Shown here: positions 9,890 through 20,049 of the stretch, piece after piece
Numbering within the stretch: the stretch's first letter is position 1
Layout: every line of letters begins with the position of its first letter
Origin: Trypanosoma brucei gambiense DAL972
Taxonomy: Eukaryota > Euglenozoa > Kinetoplastea > Trypanosomatida > Trypanosomatidae
Direction of reading: 5' to 3'
Assembly (NCBI RefSeq): GCF_000210295.1
Contig: NC_026741.1
Span: 2,108,001 to 2,172,000, forward strand
DNA: 64,000 nucleotides
Translations under genes and position numbers: made by a program
The notes under the pieces: generated by a model
Told to the model about the DNA's origin: nothing
What the model saw: the letters and a program-made list of their open reading frames with translations, nothing else
Database searches by the model: none

Positions 9890-10973
9890 AACTTTTCCCA
9901 GATGACAGTTTATTTTTTTTTTTTTTTCGGTCGCCGTGTACTATATGTTCTCGTCTAAAGATTTATCAAAGTGTGCCGTTGTGTAGTCGTTTGTCTCGAT
10001 GTGAATTATGTTTGAGTGGGCCGCATATGTTGACTGCGCAGAGAAGACAACACCACTGAGATGGTGATGATGCCACCTGGCGGTTGTTCCGCTTCATTAC
10101 GGCGGTGGTGATGATGTTTAACCTTTGTTGCCGTGCTCAGCCTCTTTGCCCATCTGATTCAGTTTGGACTGCACAACTCTCAAAAGTCATATTCCCCTCT
10201 CCCTTCAAAATTAATATTCCGTTTTATGATTCTGCATGTGGTGTGGCAACGTGCTTACATGTATCTATCTATCTATATTTGTGTTACACTCTCTTACAGG
10301 TTACAGCCCTAACCCTTGGCCGCCTGCAGTACAACTATTTTTACCAAAAGCAGAAAAACGTAAAAATAAAGAATTGGGGTGAAAAACATGGTGGTGGATA
10401 CGCGTGATATCAGATGTGACATCTTGGTCACCAGGGAGTACGTAAACGATGTTTTTTTTTCCCCCCTTTTTTGAATGGTGTGGTTGGTGACGGCAGCGTC
10501 AAAGGGCGTGACCCGTGGGATCTCATGTGGTTTCTGGCTTAAAGGTAACAAAACCGCTTATGTTAAAGTTGCTTCCGGCGCTGCACCTTTGTTTACAGTG
10601 AAGACGGGAGTTCACTAATGGTATGAAGAGGAGTATTTCGATGCACCGCATCCAGCGGTAACCACTGCGGCGTCAGAGACATCTATCAGGGATTGGTGTG
10701 ACGATACTCCAGCAAGTTAAGGAAAGTGCAAATGCATGCTATTGTTAGGGCCTCTAATGCTGTTGTTATTAAATGCTTAGGCACCTTATTGCTTGTCTGT
10801 TTTTTCTTGTTGTTTCCTTTCAACCCCTCAGTATTCTCTGCTGCATTTAACTTGCTTTTTCTTTCTCCATTCATTAGCCTGTACTAATAACTTTGGCGCT
10901 AGTAGGGTGCCAAAGGGTGTACTGATTCCTGGCATTACTGTTTGTTTTGTTTTATTGTTTGGCTCTGGGACGC
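9890..10973. other. Intergenic spacer
   Basis: About 1.1 kb with no supported gene. It has T runs at about 9910-9927, a TATC run near 10261-10276 and two successive pyrimidine tracts with AG at 10795-10830 and 10855-10877 that serve the nucleoporin gene. Confidence 0.6.
10876..10877 (+). promoter_or_regulatory. Candidate spliced-leader acceptor AG
   Basis: The AG follows the tract CTTTTTCTTTCTCCATTCA. No ATG lies between it and the ATG at 10974, which fixes the likely start of the nucleoporin. Confidence 0.5.
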
Positions 10974-13193
10974 ATGCATCGAAAAAGCATCGTGTCGAAC
11001 TATTTTATATCACCTGAGTATTCTGTGGCGGGCTTACGTGTTTTCACCCCAAATGCATCCGCTGAGGAAGTAACATTGAGTGACGCACCGACGCAACTCT
11101 CGTTGCAAATAACATCACCGAAGACATCTATACGTCCGTCGGCGGTGTCTTCATTGCGTCTTAAAAGGGGACGAGAAGCCTCATGGCACGGTCGGTACCA
11201 TAACGGTTCCGCGGGGGAAAACACAATGGGTTTTATGGAGGCAGTGGCGGCTTCCGTTTCCCGCCGCGGTGACGTGGTGGCACATTCTTCTTGTGAATCC
11301 CACCAAAACTTCATGCCGCGTGCAGGTAATTTTGTGGAATCTACGACACACAGTGATTCGTCGGACGGGTACCGGTATGCGAAGTTGCCCCGGAAGGAGC
11401 TTATTATGATTGCGGAAGGTGAAGATAGCGGGGAAAAGGAAGATTTGGCTAGTTTTCGGAAGGACTTGAGGCGTTTGCAGGAGCGACACGAGCAACTGAA
11501 CAAGGTTGTGGAAGAGACACGGGAAGAGTTGAGACGGAGCTGGGAGGAAAATGACCGACTCAAGATGCGTGCAGACCAGTCGGTAAAAGAGCTGCGGCTG
11601 GAAGTGGCACAGCTGTCTAAACATGTCCAGCTTTTGGAAGGACGGAGTACATCCGTAGAGCGCTCACTCGCTTCTCTAAACGGAATGGAGAGTCTGGTGG
11701 AATGCGTTCAGGGTGAGCTTCCTTCTTTGCGCAAGGAAATTGGCCGGAACACTACTTCAATAGCAGTGCTGGAAAGGCTGTTAGAAGATATGAAGCACCA
11801 GCCGCGTGTCTCACAAGTCGCAGTGAATTCAGTTTCGGCTTCTGCTAGCGGGCAGGTCACCTCCCTTGGGGCTCCTCCACCTGCGTTGTTGAATGACGAA
11901 CGCGCAACTAGTCATTCTTCCACGACCCCATTTTCGTTTGGTGGTGCAAAACCTAACGCCAACCTCAGTGGACAACCGACTTCCTCACCTGCTGCTTCCA
12001 ACTCCGTTGCGGGATCGAGGCCGGAGCCAGCATCGGGTAGCGCACCTTCATTCACTGGTGTAAGTGCAACTGCAGGATCTGTTGCCAAGCCGTCCAATCC
12101 CTTTGGAGTTTCTGCAGCATCTGCAACCACGGCTGGTGGGTCAGCGCCGGCTCCGGCATCAAATGGCACACCTTCATTTGGCAGCGCAGTTACAACTACG
12201 GCCCCCGGAGGGAATGCATCTTCTCCGTTTGACTCATCCAAGAATGCTGGAGTCTCGGCAACAGCAACTGCGTCATCTGCCTCATATACATTCGGTGGTG
12301 CAAGCACACCTGCATCCTCCACTAACAAACCTCCCAATCCGTTTGCTGCTACCGTAAGCTTTTCGCCTGCTGATGGGAAAGGGACAACACCAGCATTGCC
12401 AGGCACATTTTCGTTTAGTGCTACCGGCGCGGCCGATACTCTCAGCGACAAACCGCCAGCTACGCCCGGTGCTGCCCCACCAGTTGTGAGTCCGGCAACA
12501 GGTGCGCTTCCAACGAATCCGGTCTCACCTGGCAGCACAAGTGCGACTGCACCAACTGCCGGGAAACCAACCACATTATTTGGTGGTTACGCGACGGGTG
12601 ATAGTTCAGCAGCCACGTCAGCTCCGGCACCAGGTAGTGCGTTTTCTTTTGGTGGCATAGGCACCACTGCACCTGCTTCCACCGTTGGTTTTAGCTTCGG
12701 AGGCATGCCTAAGGTCGCCGAGACATCAACTGCTGGCGCCAATACAACAATATCACCATTTTCTAGGGCTGGTTCCACGGCAGTGACAGGTGCCACAGGC
12801 TCTCTAGGAGGATTTTTATTCCCTTCCTCTTCTTCAGCGACGGCAGCTCCACTTGCGGGGGCCTCAGAGGTGAAGAATGACGTGTTTTCCAACGCGAAAG
12901 CTGTTGCTTCGTCCGGTGCGTCGTCTGTATTTGGGACTGGCGCTTTGATGTCTGCTGGGGTCTTGAGTCCTCCCACACCCTTCGGTGCGTCCGCTGGAGT
13001 AACTAATCCATTCGCTTCGTCGCAACGGGATGGAGAGAATGCTTCTAACCCATTTGGTCAGGGTGTACAAGGCTTAGCCGCTGCTTCCACTGGCACTGCG
13101 CTACCATTGCTTAGCCAGCCGCCGATCGGGTTCAGTGCACCGGCCGTAAACGCCAATTTGGGTGCCCGTAGGAGGACACCGAAGCGGTTCTGA
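10974..13193 (+). CDS. FG-repeat nucleoporin
   Basis: The 739-residue protein has a low-complexity N-terminal part, then a coiled coil at about residues 158-285 rich in Leu, Glu and Arg. From about 310 to the end it is a Ser/Thr/Ala/Pro/Gly region with scattered FG dipeptides, mostly in FSFGG, NPFG, PSFG and VFG settings. This is the disordered barrier-forming type of nuclear-pore protein that binds transport receptors. The coil presumably anchors it to the pore scaffold. The coil-first, FG-last order is the reverse of Nsp1/Nup62. The chosen ATG is the first after a strong splice acceptor; the frame upstream opens only with TTG. Size is compatible with a mid-size T. brucei FG Nup such as NUP75, which I suspect but cannot prove. 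Confidence 0.85.
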   Translation: MHRKSIVSNYFISPEYSVAGLRVFTPNASAEEVTLSDAPTQLSLQITSPKTSIRPSAVSSLRLKRGREASWHGRYHNGSAGENTMGFMEAVAASVSRRGDVVAHSSCESHQNFMPRAGNFVESTTHSDSSDGYRYAKLPRKELIMIAEGEDSGEKEDLASFRKDLRRLQERHEQLNKVVEETREELRRSWEENDRLKMRADQSVKELRLEVAQLSKHVQLLEGRSTSVERSLASLNGMESLVECVQGELPSLRKEIGRNTTSIAVLERLLEDMKHQPRVSQVAVNSVSASASGQVTSLGAPPPALLNDERATSHSSTTPFSFGGAKPNANLSGQPTSSPAASNSVAGSRPEPASGSAPSFTGVSATAGSVAKPSNPFGVSAASATTAGGSAPAPASNGTPSFGSAVTTTAPGGNASSPFDSSKNAGVSATATASSASYTFGGASTPASSTNKPPNPFAATVSFSPADGKGTTPALPGTFSFSATGAADTLSDKPPATPGAAPPVVSPATGALPTNPVSPGSTSATAPTAGKPTTLFGGYATGDSSAATSAPAPGSAFSFGGIGTTAPASTVGFSFGGMPKVAETSTAGANTTISPFSRAGSTAVTGATGSLGGFLFPSSSSATAAPLAGASEVKNDVFSNAKAVASSGASSVFGTGALMSAGVLSPPTPFGASAGVTNPFASSQRDGENASNPFGQGVQGLAAASTGTALPLLSQPPIGFSAPAVNANLGARRRTPKRF

Positions 13194-13205
13194 TTATGTA
13201 ATTGG

Positions 13206-13209
<4 letters not shown>

Positions 13210-13239
<30 letters not shown>
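13210..13239. repeat. (AT)15 microsatellite
   Basis: A pure AT dinucleotide run just after the nucleoporin stop codon. Length is likely to vary among strains. Confidence 0.9.
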
Positions 13240-13242
<3 letters not shown>

Positions 13243-14550
13243 TGTTTGTTTCTGTCTTTTTACCGTTCGGTTGATGGGAATCGAAGATTTGTGGTTTTAG
13301 GCGCGCTTTTTAAGTGGAGTGTAGGTGTGAAGCGCAAAGCAGGTAAGCGAAGGCGGAGACTGTTTAAGTAAAGCATGCTGGGCTTCTGAGGAAATGGGAG
13401 GGGATTATAAAATGTGAGGACTTAATGAATGGGAAGAGGGAGAGAAGCGATATCTCTCCGAGCGTCGCATCTTACAGAAGGATCCGTTTAGGAGTGTGTC
13501 CAATTGTTTGTTGTGGCGGTTCAGGTCTTTTGGAGGTTTGCGTTTCTGTCATTTATGCTTCAGGATTTTTTTTTTTTGGTGGTGTAGATGAGGAGGGAAG
13601 TAAGTTTATTATTTTTTAGAAAAAGGAAAAACAACCTCCTCACCTGCGTTTTCATCTACTTTTAGCTCTTTTTTGCACCCGACTTACCTCAACACCAGAC
13701 ATGCAAACAAACTTTGAAGACCTCGCGAGAGGCGAATTTTTCCTTTCCACGTGCCAATTCCCTCCGGATGGGGAGCACAAAACGTTAGACTTTTTTTTGG
13801 TATGTTCAGTGCTGCTATAATAAATGTGACTTTTCCAGCTACCAGTTGGTCTTAGAGGACATCATCTCTTTTCGTTCTCTCTTTTTTTTTCAGTCCTTAT
13901 TTGAACCATTTCTCTCACTTTCATCTTAGGGTATCCGAGTTTAGAAACATCTTAGGGTGCTCGGCATTTGTTTAGGCAATTTCTCACTCCCTCTTTCCCT
14001 CCTTCTCACTGCTTTCACTTTCACCTTCATTATTGTTATTATTCCCCCCCTCTACAGTTTGCGAGCGATGCTAATTACCTGATCAAATCTTTCCTCCTTG
14101 GAAGCTGTTGCGTTCACATGTGCCACCACTATCGTTACTCTTTTTAGTGCAGTTGCGCATTCACAGCTGTTGTGATACGCAAATGTTTGTGTGTGGGTTG
14201 CAGGCGTGAGTTTTGTTGGTTTCTGCACATGTTTCTCAGCGATGTTTATGAGGTTAACCTCGCCCCCTCCTCCTCCTCCTCTGCGATTTCAACTGTTTTC
14301 GTTAGAATGTAATGGTTAGAAGCCAAAGAACAATATCAATGCGAAACTTTTGAATCAAGGGCGAAGCAGAAAGAGAGAGAGTCGTGAAGAAAACTCTTCT
14401 TCTGAGTTTCTAAAGTTCTATTTCTAAGTCTGTCCTAACTGGGCGGGCGACGCTTGCTTTTGCTCAACATCAACTAGCATGTGCGGTGGCAACATCTCCC
14501 ATGTGGGTTTGCACCCCAAATCACTTCATTAGGGTAAGCCTCAACGTTAG
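13240..14550. other. Intergenic spacer before the GT/ZF block
   Basis: About 1.3 kb with T/C-rich tracts (for example 13881-13920 and 13980-14050) and no supported gene. Several tract-plus-AG pairs exist without a following long reading frame, which suggests a gene has been lost here. Confidence 0.55.
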
Positions 14551-14796
14551 CTCCACTACACCACGGAGCTTTTGGAGAATAACGGGACGTTTTGTGCCGA
14601 CAAAATTAAATGCTCCTTTCATAGCGTGCGTGACGGACCTGATATGTTCCCTGTTACTGATAGTTCCGTAATGGTACATGATATTGAGGAGGATAGCTAC
14701 AGTGAACTAAAGCAACGTTTTGCTAATGAGAGGGATGTGGCTCCACGTTTTCTCTACGATCCAGGCGATGGTGTGAAAACTTTCGACTGCTCGTAG
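14551..14796 (+). pseudogene. Glycosyltransferase 3'-end fragment (GT-A remnant)
   Basis: In frame, this stretch reads as the C-terminal 80 or so residues of a GT31-type glycosyltransferase, with TDSSVMVH and LKQRFANERDVAPRF shared with the intact copy at 20478-21650. A TAG at 14548-14550 closes the frame upstream and no catalytic DDD region is present. Up to about 14704 it is a diverged relative. From 14705 it is essentially identical to the intact copy, so the join marks a recombination or conversion breakpoint. It cannot encode an enzyme. Confidence 0.75.
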
Positions 14797-15357
14797 GCAT
14801 TTTACCTATGTGCTGCGTACTCGCATTTTACGTTTAGTAAATGGTTATCGAACTATTTTGGAATATGTTTGTTTTTCTTTCAGTCTGTGTGTAGTACACT
14901 GTTGCCTTAGCTTTTTTCGTAGTGTCTCCTCTATTGCCTCTGTCACTATTAGTTTACCGCAGATAATGAATTGTACCATTACTAATTTTGTGTTGCGTTT
15001 TGATGAAAACTACAACTTTGAAGGTTTGCATGTCTTGACACTGCATGGTTTTGTGTGTTGGGTGAAACATCCTTTACGGTTTTTGTACCATAATGCGGAC
15101 CCCCTAACGTAATTGTGTGTTTTTTCCTTGTCTTTACCTACCCACAGTTCTTGTCACAGTATGCTTCAATTTGCTATTGCATGTGTTCTGGCCAGCGGCT
15201 CAAACTGTGACTTTTTCTTCTCTTTCCCCATTTGTCACATTACCTGATACATGTGTGTGTATTGTGCATTTGATAATGAATGGTTATTACTGTTTCATTT
15301 TTATAGCAGTTTTACCAAGGAGATGCGGACCAGAACAACAATGACGAGCGGTGCGCC
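14705..15357 (+). repeat. Near-identical duplicated block, copy 1 (partner 21559-22211)
   Basis: The GT 3' end, the spacer and the first codons of the ZF gene match positions offset by 6854 bases. I noticed one substitution (position about 14962, G versus A). The block ends sharply just after the ZF start. Confidence 0.85.
15305..15306 (+). promoter_or_regulatory. Candidate spliced-leader acceptor AG for ZF1
   Basis: An AG after GTTTCATTTTTAT, with a longer T/C tract at 15207-15230 upstream. It lies 16 bases before the ATG at 15323 and downstream of the in-frame ATG at 15251. A second acceptor candidate ends at about 15147. Confidence 0.4.
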
Positions 15358-16903
15358 TGCACGGCGCATGACTTCTCAGGGTCATGTAACTGCTTGCGTG
15401 TCCAATAATAATGACTCTATGGCTGCAAAGCTGAGGAGGTGCCCCAGTTGTCAGTGCTACGGTTGTAGCGCCTTCACTGACCGATTGATTTTTTGTGTGG
15501 GAGAATGCCGGAATTGTGGCGAGGAAGTTGATCTTCATGATCTTGCAGCTCATGAGGCGCAGTGCATGGGACTAGGAGCGGTTGAGGGTACTCTTATCAT
15601 CTGTGCGAAATGTTGTCGGGGGCTGAAACCAGGCAACATCCCCACCACTTCCGAAACCAATCACGACAAGGAACAAAAAGAGAAAAACGTTCTATCTTTT
15701 TCCAAGGGGAAATGCTGCAAGGGACCGTATACACATCAAACCCATGATGTATGCAGAGGGGAATGCAGAAAGAAGAATGACGGGAGCAACGTATCTTCCG
15801 TTCGCTGTGGGGGCTCCTGCAATGGTCATCGCAAAGAAGGGCCCTGTGCTGTTTGTTGCGACACGCTTCCACACCTTACCCAACGTGAGGAAGGCCATGT
15901 CCACTGCAAGGGTCATGTGTTTGAGTGTACCACATGCGGACAGGTGTTTATGACTGCTGTCGAGTACGCCATGCATCTTTGTTGCGGTCGCACAGATCCT
16001 GAGCCAAAGTCTTCTACCTGTGGGCTATCGGAAGATACTGTAAAGGATCGTGGAGGTTGTTCTTACCCCACGTGGGAGACTTCGTGTCTCAGTGTTTCGC
16101 CATTAAAAGGTCCTGCCCCTCATACGCCAGTTGCCACGAGGCCGCAATCCGCAACTACCACCTCGCTGCCATCATATGCTGAATGCCTATCGCCGTCCCC
16201 AAGTTTACTGCGAGCGGCGGCTGTCAAGCCTCCCAGCCGTTCCTTTGAGAAATCATCTGGTGCGAGCAGTGGTGTTCTTGGAGGTAACCAAGCAAAGAAG
16301 TCCAAATCCCGACCCCGTGGCGATCCCTCCACTGAGGCAAGGGATGATTTGGGCAGGCGCCAACCGAATAAAGGAATACATGCGGCCGAGGGAACAGCCA
16401 GTTCCAACTTCAGGGTGTCTGGGCGTGCAGAAAGTGTACCGCGAAACCGAGTGTCAGAAGAAGGTGGTTGTAGCACAGGCCTAGTTGGACGCAATAATGT
16501 TTGGAGGCCACTGCCTCTATTTGCGGGAGACGGTGGGAGGAGAATGGGACCGTCGCGAATATCGTCGGCTGCTGGGAGTTTAAGGAGCTCTGTGATGGAT
16601 TCTCGTGAGCGTGACGGAGAGCATGGAACAACAATTTGGAGAACCAGGGAGGCACAACCGGATAGCTTCATTCCAATTGTTGAGAAGACTTCACCCTCTC
16701 ACCATCAGAGTCACTCTGCCACAGTTGTCGACTGTATGGGTTCCTCCGTGAGCGTCACTACGATTAACAGCCGCGTAGCTGCACCACTTATACTCGTCAG
16801 CCCTTGCCGCAAGAGGGAAGCAGTGAGTGATACAGTGTCAATTGAAGTAATCACGAGGGACACGGTTGGTGTCGACGCCGCTGTGATGAAACGCATTTGC
16901 TAA
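15323..16903 (+). CDS. Cys-rich zinc-finger-like protein, copy ZF1
   Basis: This predicted 526-residue protein has an N-terminal Cys/His-rich half and a Ser/Arg/Gly-rich, probably disordered, second half. Visible finger-like units are CPSC...GCS...C..C followed by DLAAHEAQC (about residues 40-85), a CAKC pair, and CTTCGQVF followed by AMHLCC near residues 200-220. The spacing resembles C2H2/TRAF-like zinc sites but no named family is certain. The C-terminal 50 residues from SVTTIN onward differ from the ZF2 copy and end early; the tail expected from ZF2 lies untranslated 150 bases downstream. The start is the first ATG after the acceptor at 15306; the frame is open to an ATG at 15251, which would add 24 residues. 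Confidence 0.6.
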   Translation: MRTRTTMTSGAPARRMTSQGHVTACVSNNNDSMAAKLRRCPSCQCYGCSAFTDRLIFCVGECRNCGEEVDLHDLAAHEAQCMGLGAVEGTLIICAKCCRGLKPGNIPTTSETNHDKEQKEKNVLSFSKGKCCKGPYTHQTHDVCRGECRKKNDGSNVSSVRCGGSCNGHRKEGPCAVCCDTLPHLTQREEGHVHCKGHVFECTTCGQVFMTAVEYAMHLCCGRTDPEPKSSTCGLSEDTVKDRGGCSYPTWETSCLSVSPLKGPAPHTPVATRPQSATTTSLPSYAECLSPSPSLLRAAAVKPPSRSFEKSSGASSGVLGGNQAKKSKSRPRGDPSTEARDDLGRRQPNKGIHAAEGTASSNFRVSGRAESVPRNRVSEEGGCSTGLVGRNNVWRPLPLFAGDGGRRMGPSRISSAAGSLRSSVMDSRERDGEHGTTIWRTREAQPDSFIPIVEKTSPSHHQSHSATVVDCMGSSVSVTTINSRVAAPLILVSPCRKREAVSDTVSIEVITRDTVGVDAAVMKRIC

Positions 16904-17044
16904 AGTGCTCATTTAAGTGAAGGAGCGTTGAAGGTCGGTTAGTTAGAACACGTACCAACATGACGTTTACTCTCTTAATTTGTTTTATTCCATTTTTCAT
17001 TAAGGCACCTTTACTGCACGTGCTGCAGCAGGTATTTACTCGCT

Positions 17045-17260
17045 CGTGAAGTGCTGAGCCAACACTCTCAAACCAACGGTGGACCTCGCGGCGATGCGAC
17101 TGTGCTTAGTTTCTATTTGCGGGAGTGACACGTGTATATGTTTGTGTTGTCTCGCATATTTACATCATATACTTTCCTATTCATGTGAATGGGTGTATCC
17201 CTTACTTGTTTTTCCAGGGTTTTACTGTGCACGGTGTGGTGGCGGACGTTGGGGTTGGAG
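17045..17260 (+). pseudogene. Stranded ZF C-terminal coding tail and 3' flank
   Basis: Positions 17045-17128 match the last 28 codons and stop of ZF2 (23821-23904, offset 6776), and similarity runs on to about 17260 in the 3' flank. Here the tail is cut off from ZF1 by the early stop at 16901-16903 and about 140 unrelated bases. It shows that ZF1 once ended like ZF2. Confidence 0.75.
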
Positions 17261-18024
17261 TGTCTAAAAGGCTAATTAAGAAAGTGTTTTTATTTTTATT
17301 TTGGGAATTACATATATAAAGGGACTGGCAATGCAGCCGGGATTAAAAGAGGAGACTTTATTATTAGCAGTGTATGATGTTAGACACTTTCTTTCCACCG
17401 CCCGTGAGTACCACTGATTCAACATGGTTTCTAATCTCGCTATTGGTGCGTCGGGCAATATTTCTCTCTTTTTGAGATGGGCACTTTAATTCCTAATCAT
17501 TAGACCCCGTTTCACGTAAGTGGGCCTTCAGATACTTCCAGCTTCTTTCTTTTTTTTTTGCCCATCTCTTAATGTACGCTATGAATTACAGTGGTGCTGT
17601 GGGGAAAGGTGCGTGATGAAGGCGTCTCCCACTTTTTTTTTTTAATTATCCAGTTTTGCTAAAGTGGGCGTATGCTACCATTTCCATATGAGAGGTGCAG
17701 TCATACCTCCAATCCTGAGCTCTCATTGCTGGTTCGTAAGTATCCGTAGCATATAAACGTTTTTTATTTTTCTGCTTTGAGGAGAGTCACACTTCTCGTT
17801 GGTTCTTTACATGTGGTGTTGTCTGCGAAATACTAATTACTGCAGGAATGCGTCCTCCGTACACTGGCCGACTCATCAAAATGGCGCATTAGGCTTGGAT
17901 TTCTCGTTTAATTTTTATACTTTCTCTTCCATCCTCGTTTGTAGGTACATGATATATTAGCCACTCAAAGACTCACCAGGAAAATGGAGGGGGGGGTGAG
18001 GGATTTAGTCACGGTGCTGAAGTG
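17261..18024. other. Spacer between ZF1 and truncated GT
   Basis: About 0.76 kb without a supported gene. It has T runs (17551-17560, 17630-17643) and a G7 run near 17990-17996. It lacks the normal 5' part of the glycosyltransferase gene seen at 20478-20535. Confidence 0.55.
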
Positions 18025-19094
18025 GCATTTGTGCTACAGTGTTACTCTTATCTTTATGTATAGTAGCCATTTACCTTACGCCCCGTCGAGATAATGGGAT
18101 GAAACATCGTGAGAAGGCAGTTATGCAGGTACCGAGTGTGCGGAGTCACGTAGTTAACGTTCCCTCCAAATATCCCTTGTGGATACGAGAGGCTCTCGCT
18201 TACGTCCCCTCCACAGTTTTGCGTCAGTGGGAGGATGCCGAATATTTGGTGGTGTTTGGTGTGCCTTCTGTGGACATAAATGTGAGACGGCGACGGAGGC
18301 ATCTGCAGCGGATGACTTGTTGGGCGTATGGTGGCGTTGCGCGGCGTGCAAATGACTTCGTGGGAAGTATGCTGCCATTATATATCCTTGCACGTCACCC
18401 CGACAATAACTACGTCTTTACATCTGCTGCCTTAGAGGAGGCTGAGAAGTGGAATGATGTAATTACACTTCCAATGAATGAGGGTCGTGTGTCGACCAAA
18501 AAGCAAGTGGGTCAGGATGGAAAATGGGGTGTTGAAGCAGAGGTTGGTATGAGTCGCAAGACATTCATGTGGTTTGATTTGTCGCTGATTGTTTTCTCAC
18601 GCGCCGCGTATATTGCGAAAGGCGATGATGACATGTTTTTGCGTGTTCCACAGTACCTTGTTGACTTACGCGATCTACCACGACGAGGGGTATATTGGGG
18701 TACGATTGATAGATATACCGTTGGCAGAACAAGGTTTAACTACGCTTTTGGTTGGTGCTACACCCTTGCTCGTGATGTTGCTAAGCAGTTTGTTTCTTAT
18801 GGACCACTGCGCGAAGTAGTGAACAGTTCCTCGTCAGTGCTCAGTATGTTTACGATTAAGCGTTTCTATCTTCTGGCTGAGGACGCGATGGTTGGACTAA
18901 CATTGCAGAGGGCCGGGTACGCTAGCAAAATACTTTACATTCGGGAAAAGAAATGCTCCTTTCATAACGTGCACGCCGGGCCAACTGTTGTTGCTGTCAC
19001 CGATAGTTCCGTAATGGTGCACCATGTTAGGGAGGATGAATACGAGAAACTAAAGCAACGTTTTGCTAATGAGAGGGATGTGGCTCCACGTTTT
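18025..19094 (+). repeat. About 1.07-kb duplicated GT body, copy 1 (partner 20536-21605)
   Basis: The two stretches match at a constant offset of 2511 bases with no difference noticed, and both ends are sharp. The left break falls inside the signal-anchor codons, the right one 15 codons before the stop. Confidence 0.85.
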
Positions 19095-19139
19095 ATTTAC
19101 AGTATTTATGAGGGTATGAAGGGTTTTAGTTGCCGGTAG
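18099..19139 (+). CDS. Truncated GT31-type glycosyltransferase (GT-B), lacks membrane anchor
   Basis: From 18025 to 19094 the DNA appears identical to the intact gene at 20536-21605, including the GDDDMF catalytic motif and the AEDAMVG acidic motif. The 5' end differs: reading upstream in frame, a TGA at 18018-18020 precedes the membrane-span codons and no ATG occurs before 18099. The first ATG therefore makes a 346-residue protein without the signal anchor that would place it in the Golgi. The last 15 residues also differ from the intact copy (FIYSIYEGMKGFSCR). The catalytic domain is whole, so it may be a donor for gene conversion. I treat it as probably non-functional; expression is unknown. 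Confidence 0.65.
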   Translation: MKHREKAVMQVPSVRSHVVNVPSKYPLWIREALAYVPSTVLRQWEDAEYLVVFGVPSVDINVRRRRRHLQRMTCWAYGGVARRANDFVGSMLPLYILARHPDNNYVFTSAALEEAEKWNDVITLPMNEGRVSTKKQVGQDGKWGVEAEVGMSRKTFMWFDLSLIVFSRAAYIAKGDDDMFLRVPQYLVDLRDLPRRGVYWGTIDRYTVGRTRFNYAFGWCYTLARDVAKQFVSYGPLREVVNSSSSVLSMFTIKRFYLLAEDAMVGLTLQRAGYASKILYIREKKCSFHNVHAGPTVVAVTDSSVMVHHVREDEYEKLKQRFANERDVAPRFIYSIYEGMKGFSCR

Positions 19140-20049
19140 CTGGAGAATTTGCTCGTGGCTGCATAGAGGCACTTCTTTACTGTGGTTGATTTTTTTTTTT
19201 TTCGTTCCTTGGAGTTGCTAAGGTGTGTATGTATTCTATGCTCGTGCGTTATGATGCATTAATTGAATTTTTGTTGTCTATGTCCGTCGTCTTGTTGATT
19301 GACAGTTGACTTGATTTCTCCTCTTGTGCTATTTGGTCACTCGTGCTGTGGTGCGGTGTCTTTTCACGAGGGGGGGCTGACGAGCACGGGGGTATTTCTT
19401 TAATGATTCTAATTGATTTGCCTCGCTATGGTGAAGGTGCACGAAACATCTTGTAATTTAACGCGTGCTGTGGTGGACAGGCATTGGTGCGTCGCATTTC
19501 GTGGATTAAATATACACGGACACAACCAGCCCTTTCATCGGTTATCTGGCTGTGAATTGTACTACCACCATTATTGTAACGCGGTTGTTTGTACTGTTAA
19601 TTATGTGTGTACAGTAAATCGCTCTCTACTTGAGATACTAATGTGGAAAGTTGATGTTGCGTCCCATTGTTTCACTTTTGGACTCATCATGGAGAATTTG
19701 TGTGCTCACTCTTCCTGCCACTAAGTTCATTTCGCATTTCTTTGTGTTTGAGAATGATGTAAGAGTTAGTAGACATGTTATGTTCCCCCATTTGTGACAT
19801 GGGGTAAACCGCAGCCACACCGCAAAACAATTACTGCAAATCTCCCTTTAATACATCTTTTCTCCGGAATTGTGTGCCCGTTCATTAGCGTTTCTCTCCG
19901 TAGCGGGCGATGAACTGCATGTTAAACTCAACGCAATCGAACATGCAGCCAGTTGCATTGTGCGGGCCGCGACTGTATACGGTGATCCTGCAGGAAAAGA
20001 AAGCGCGAGAACAAATTGGAGTTAAAGGTACTGACCTCAAAGCTCACTT
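19140..20049. other. Spacer after truncated GT
   Basis: About 0.9 kb. A short frame at 19910-20049 (starting MNCMLNS) runs into the ZF-derived scar and is not convincing as a gene. T runs occur at 19191-19202 and a G7 run near 19371-19377. Nothing else is recognised. Confidence 0.5.

Noticed and set aside
10947..10973. Nine-residue extension of the nucleoporin
   Set aside because: It would start at TTG; ATG 10974 is the first after the acceptor.
11912..12574. 220-codon open frame on the minus strand
   Set aside because: It is a mirror of the GC-rich, repeat-like FG region; no independent signals and opposite to the transcription direction of all genes.
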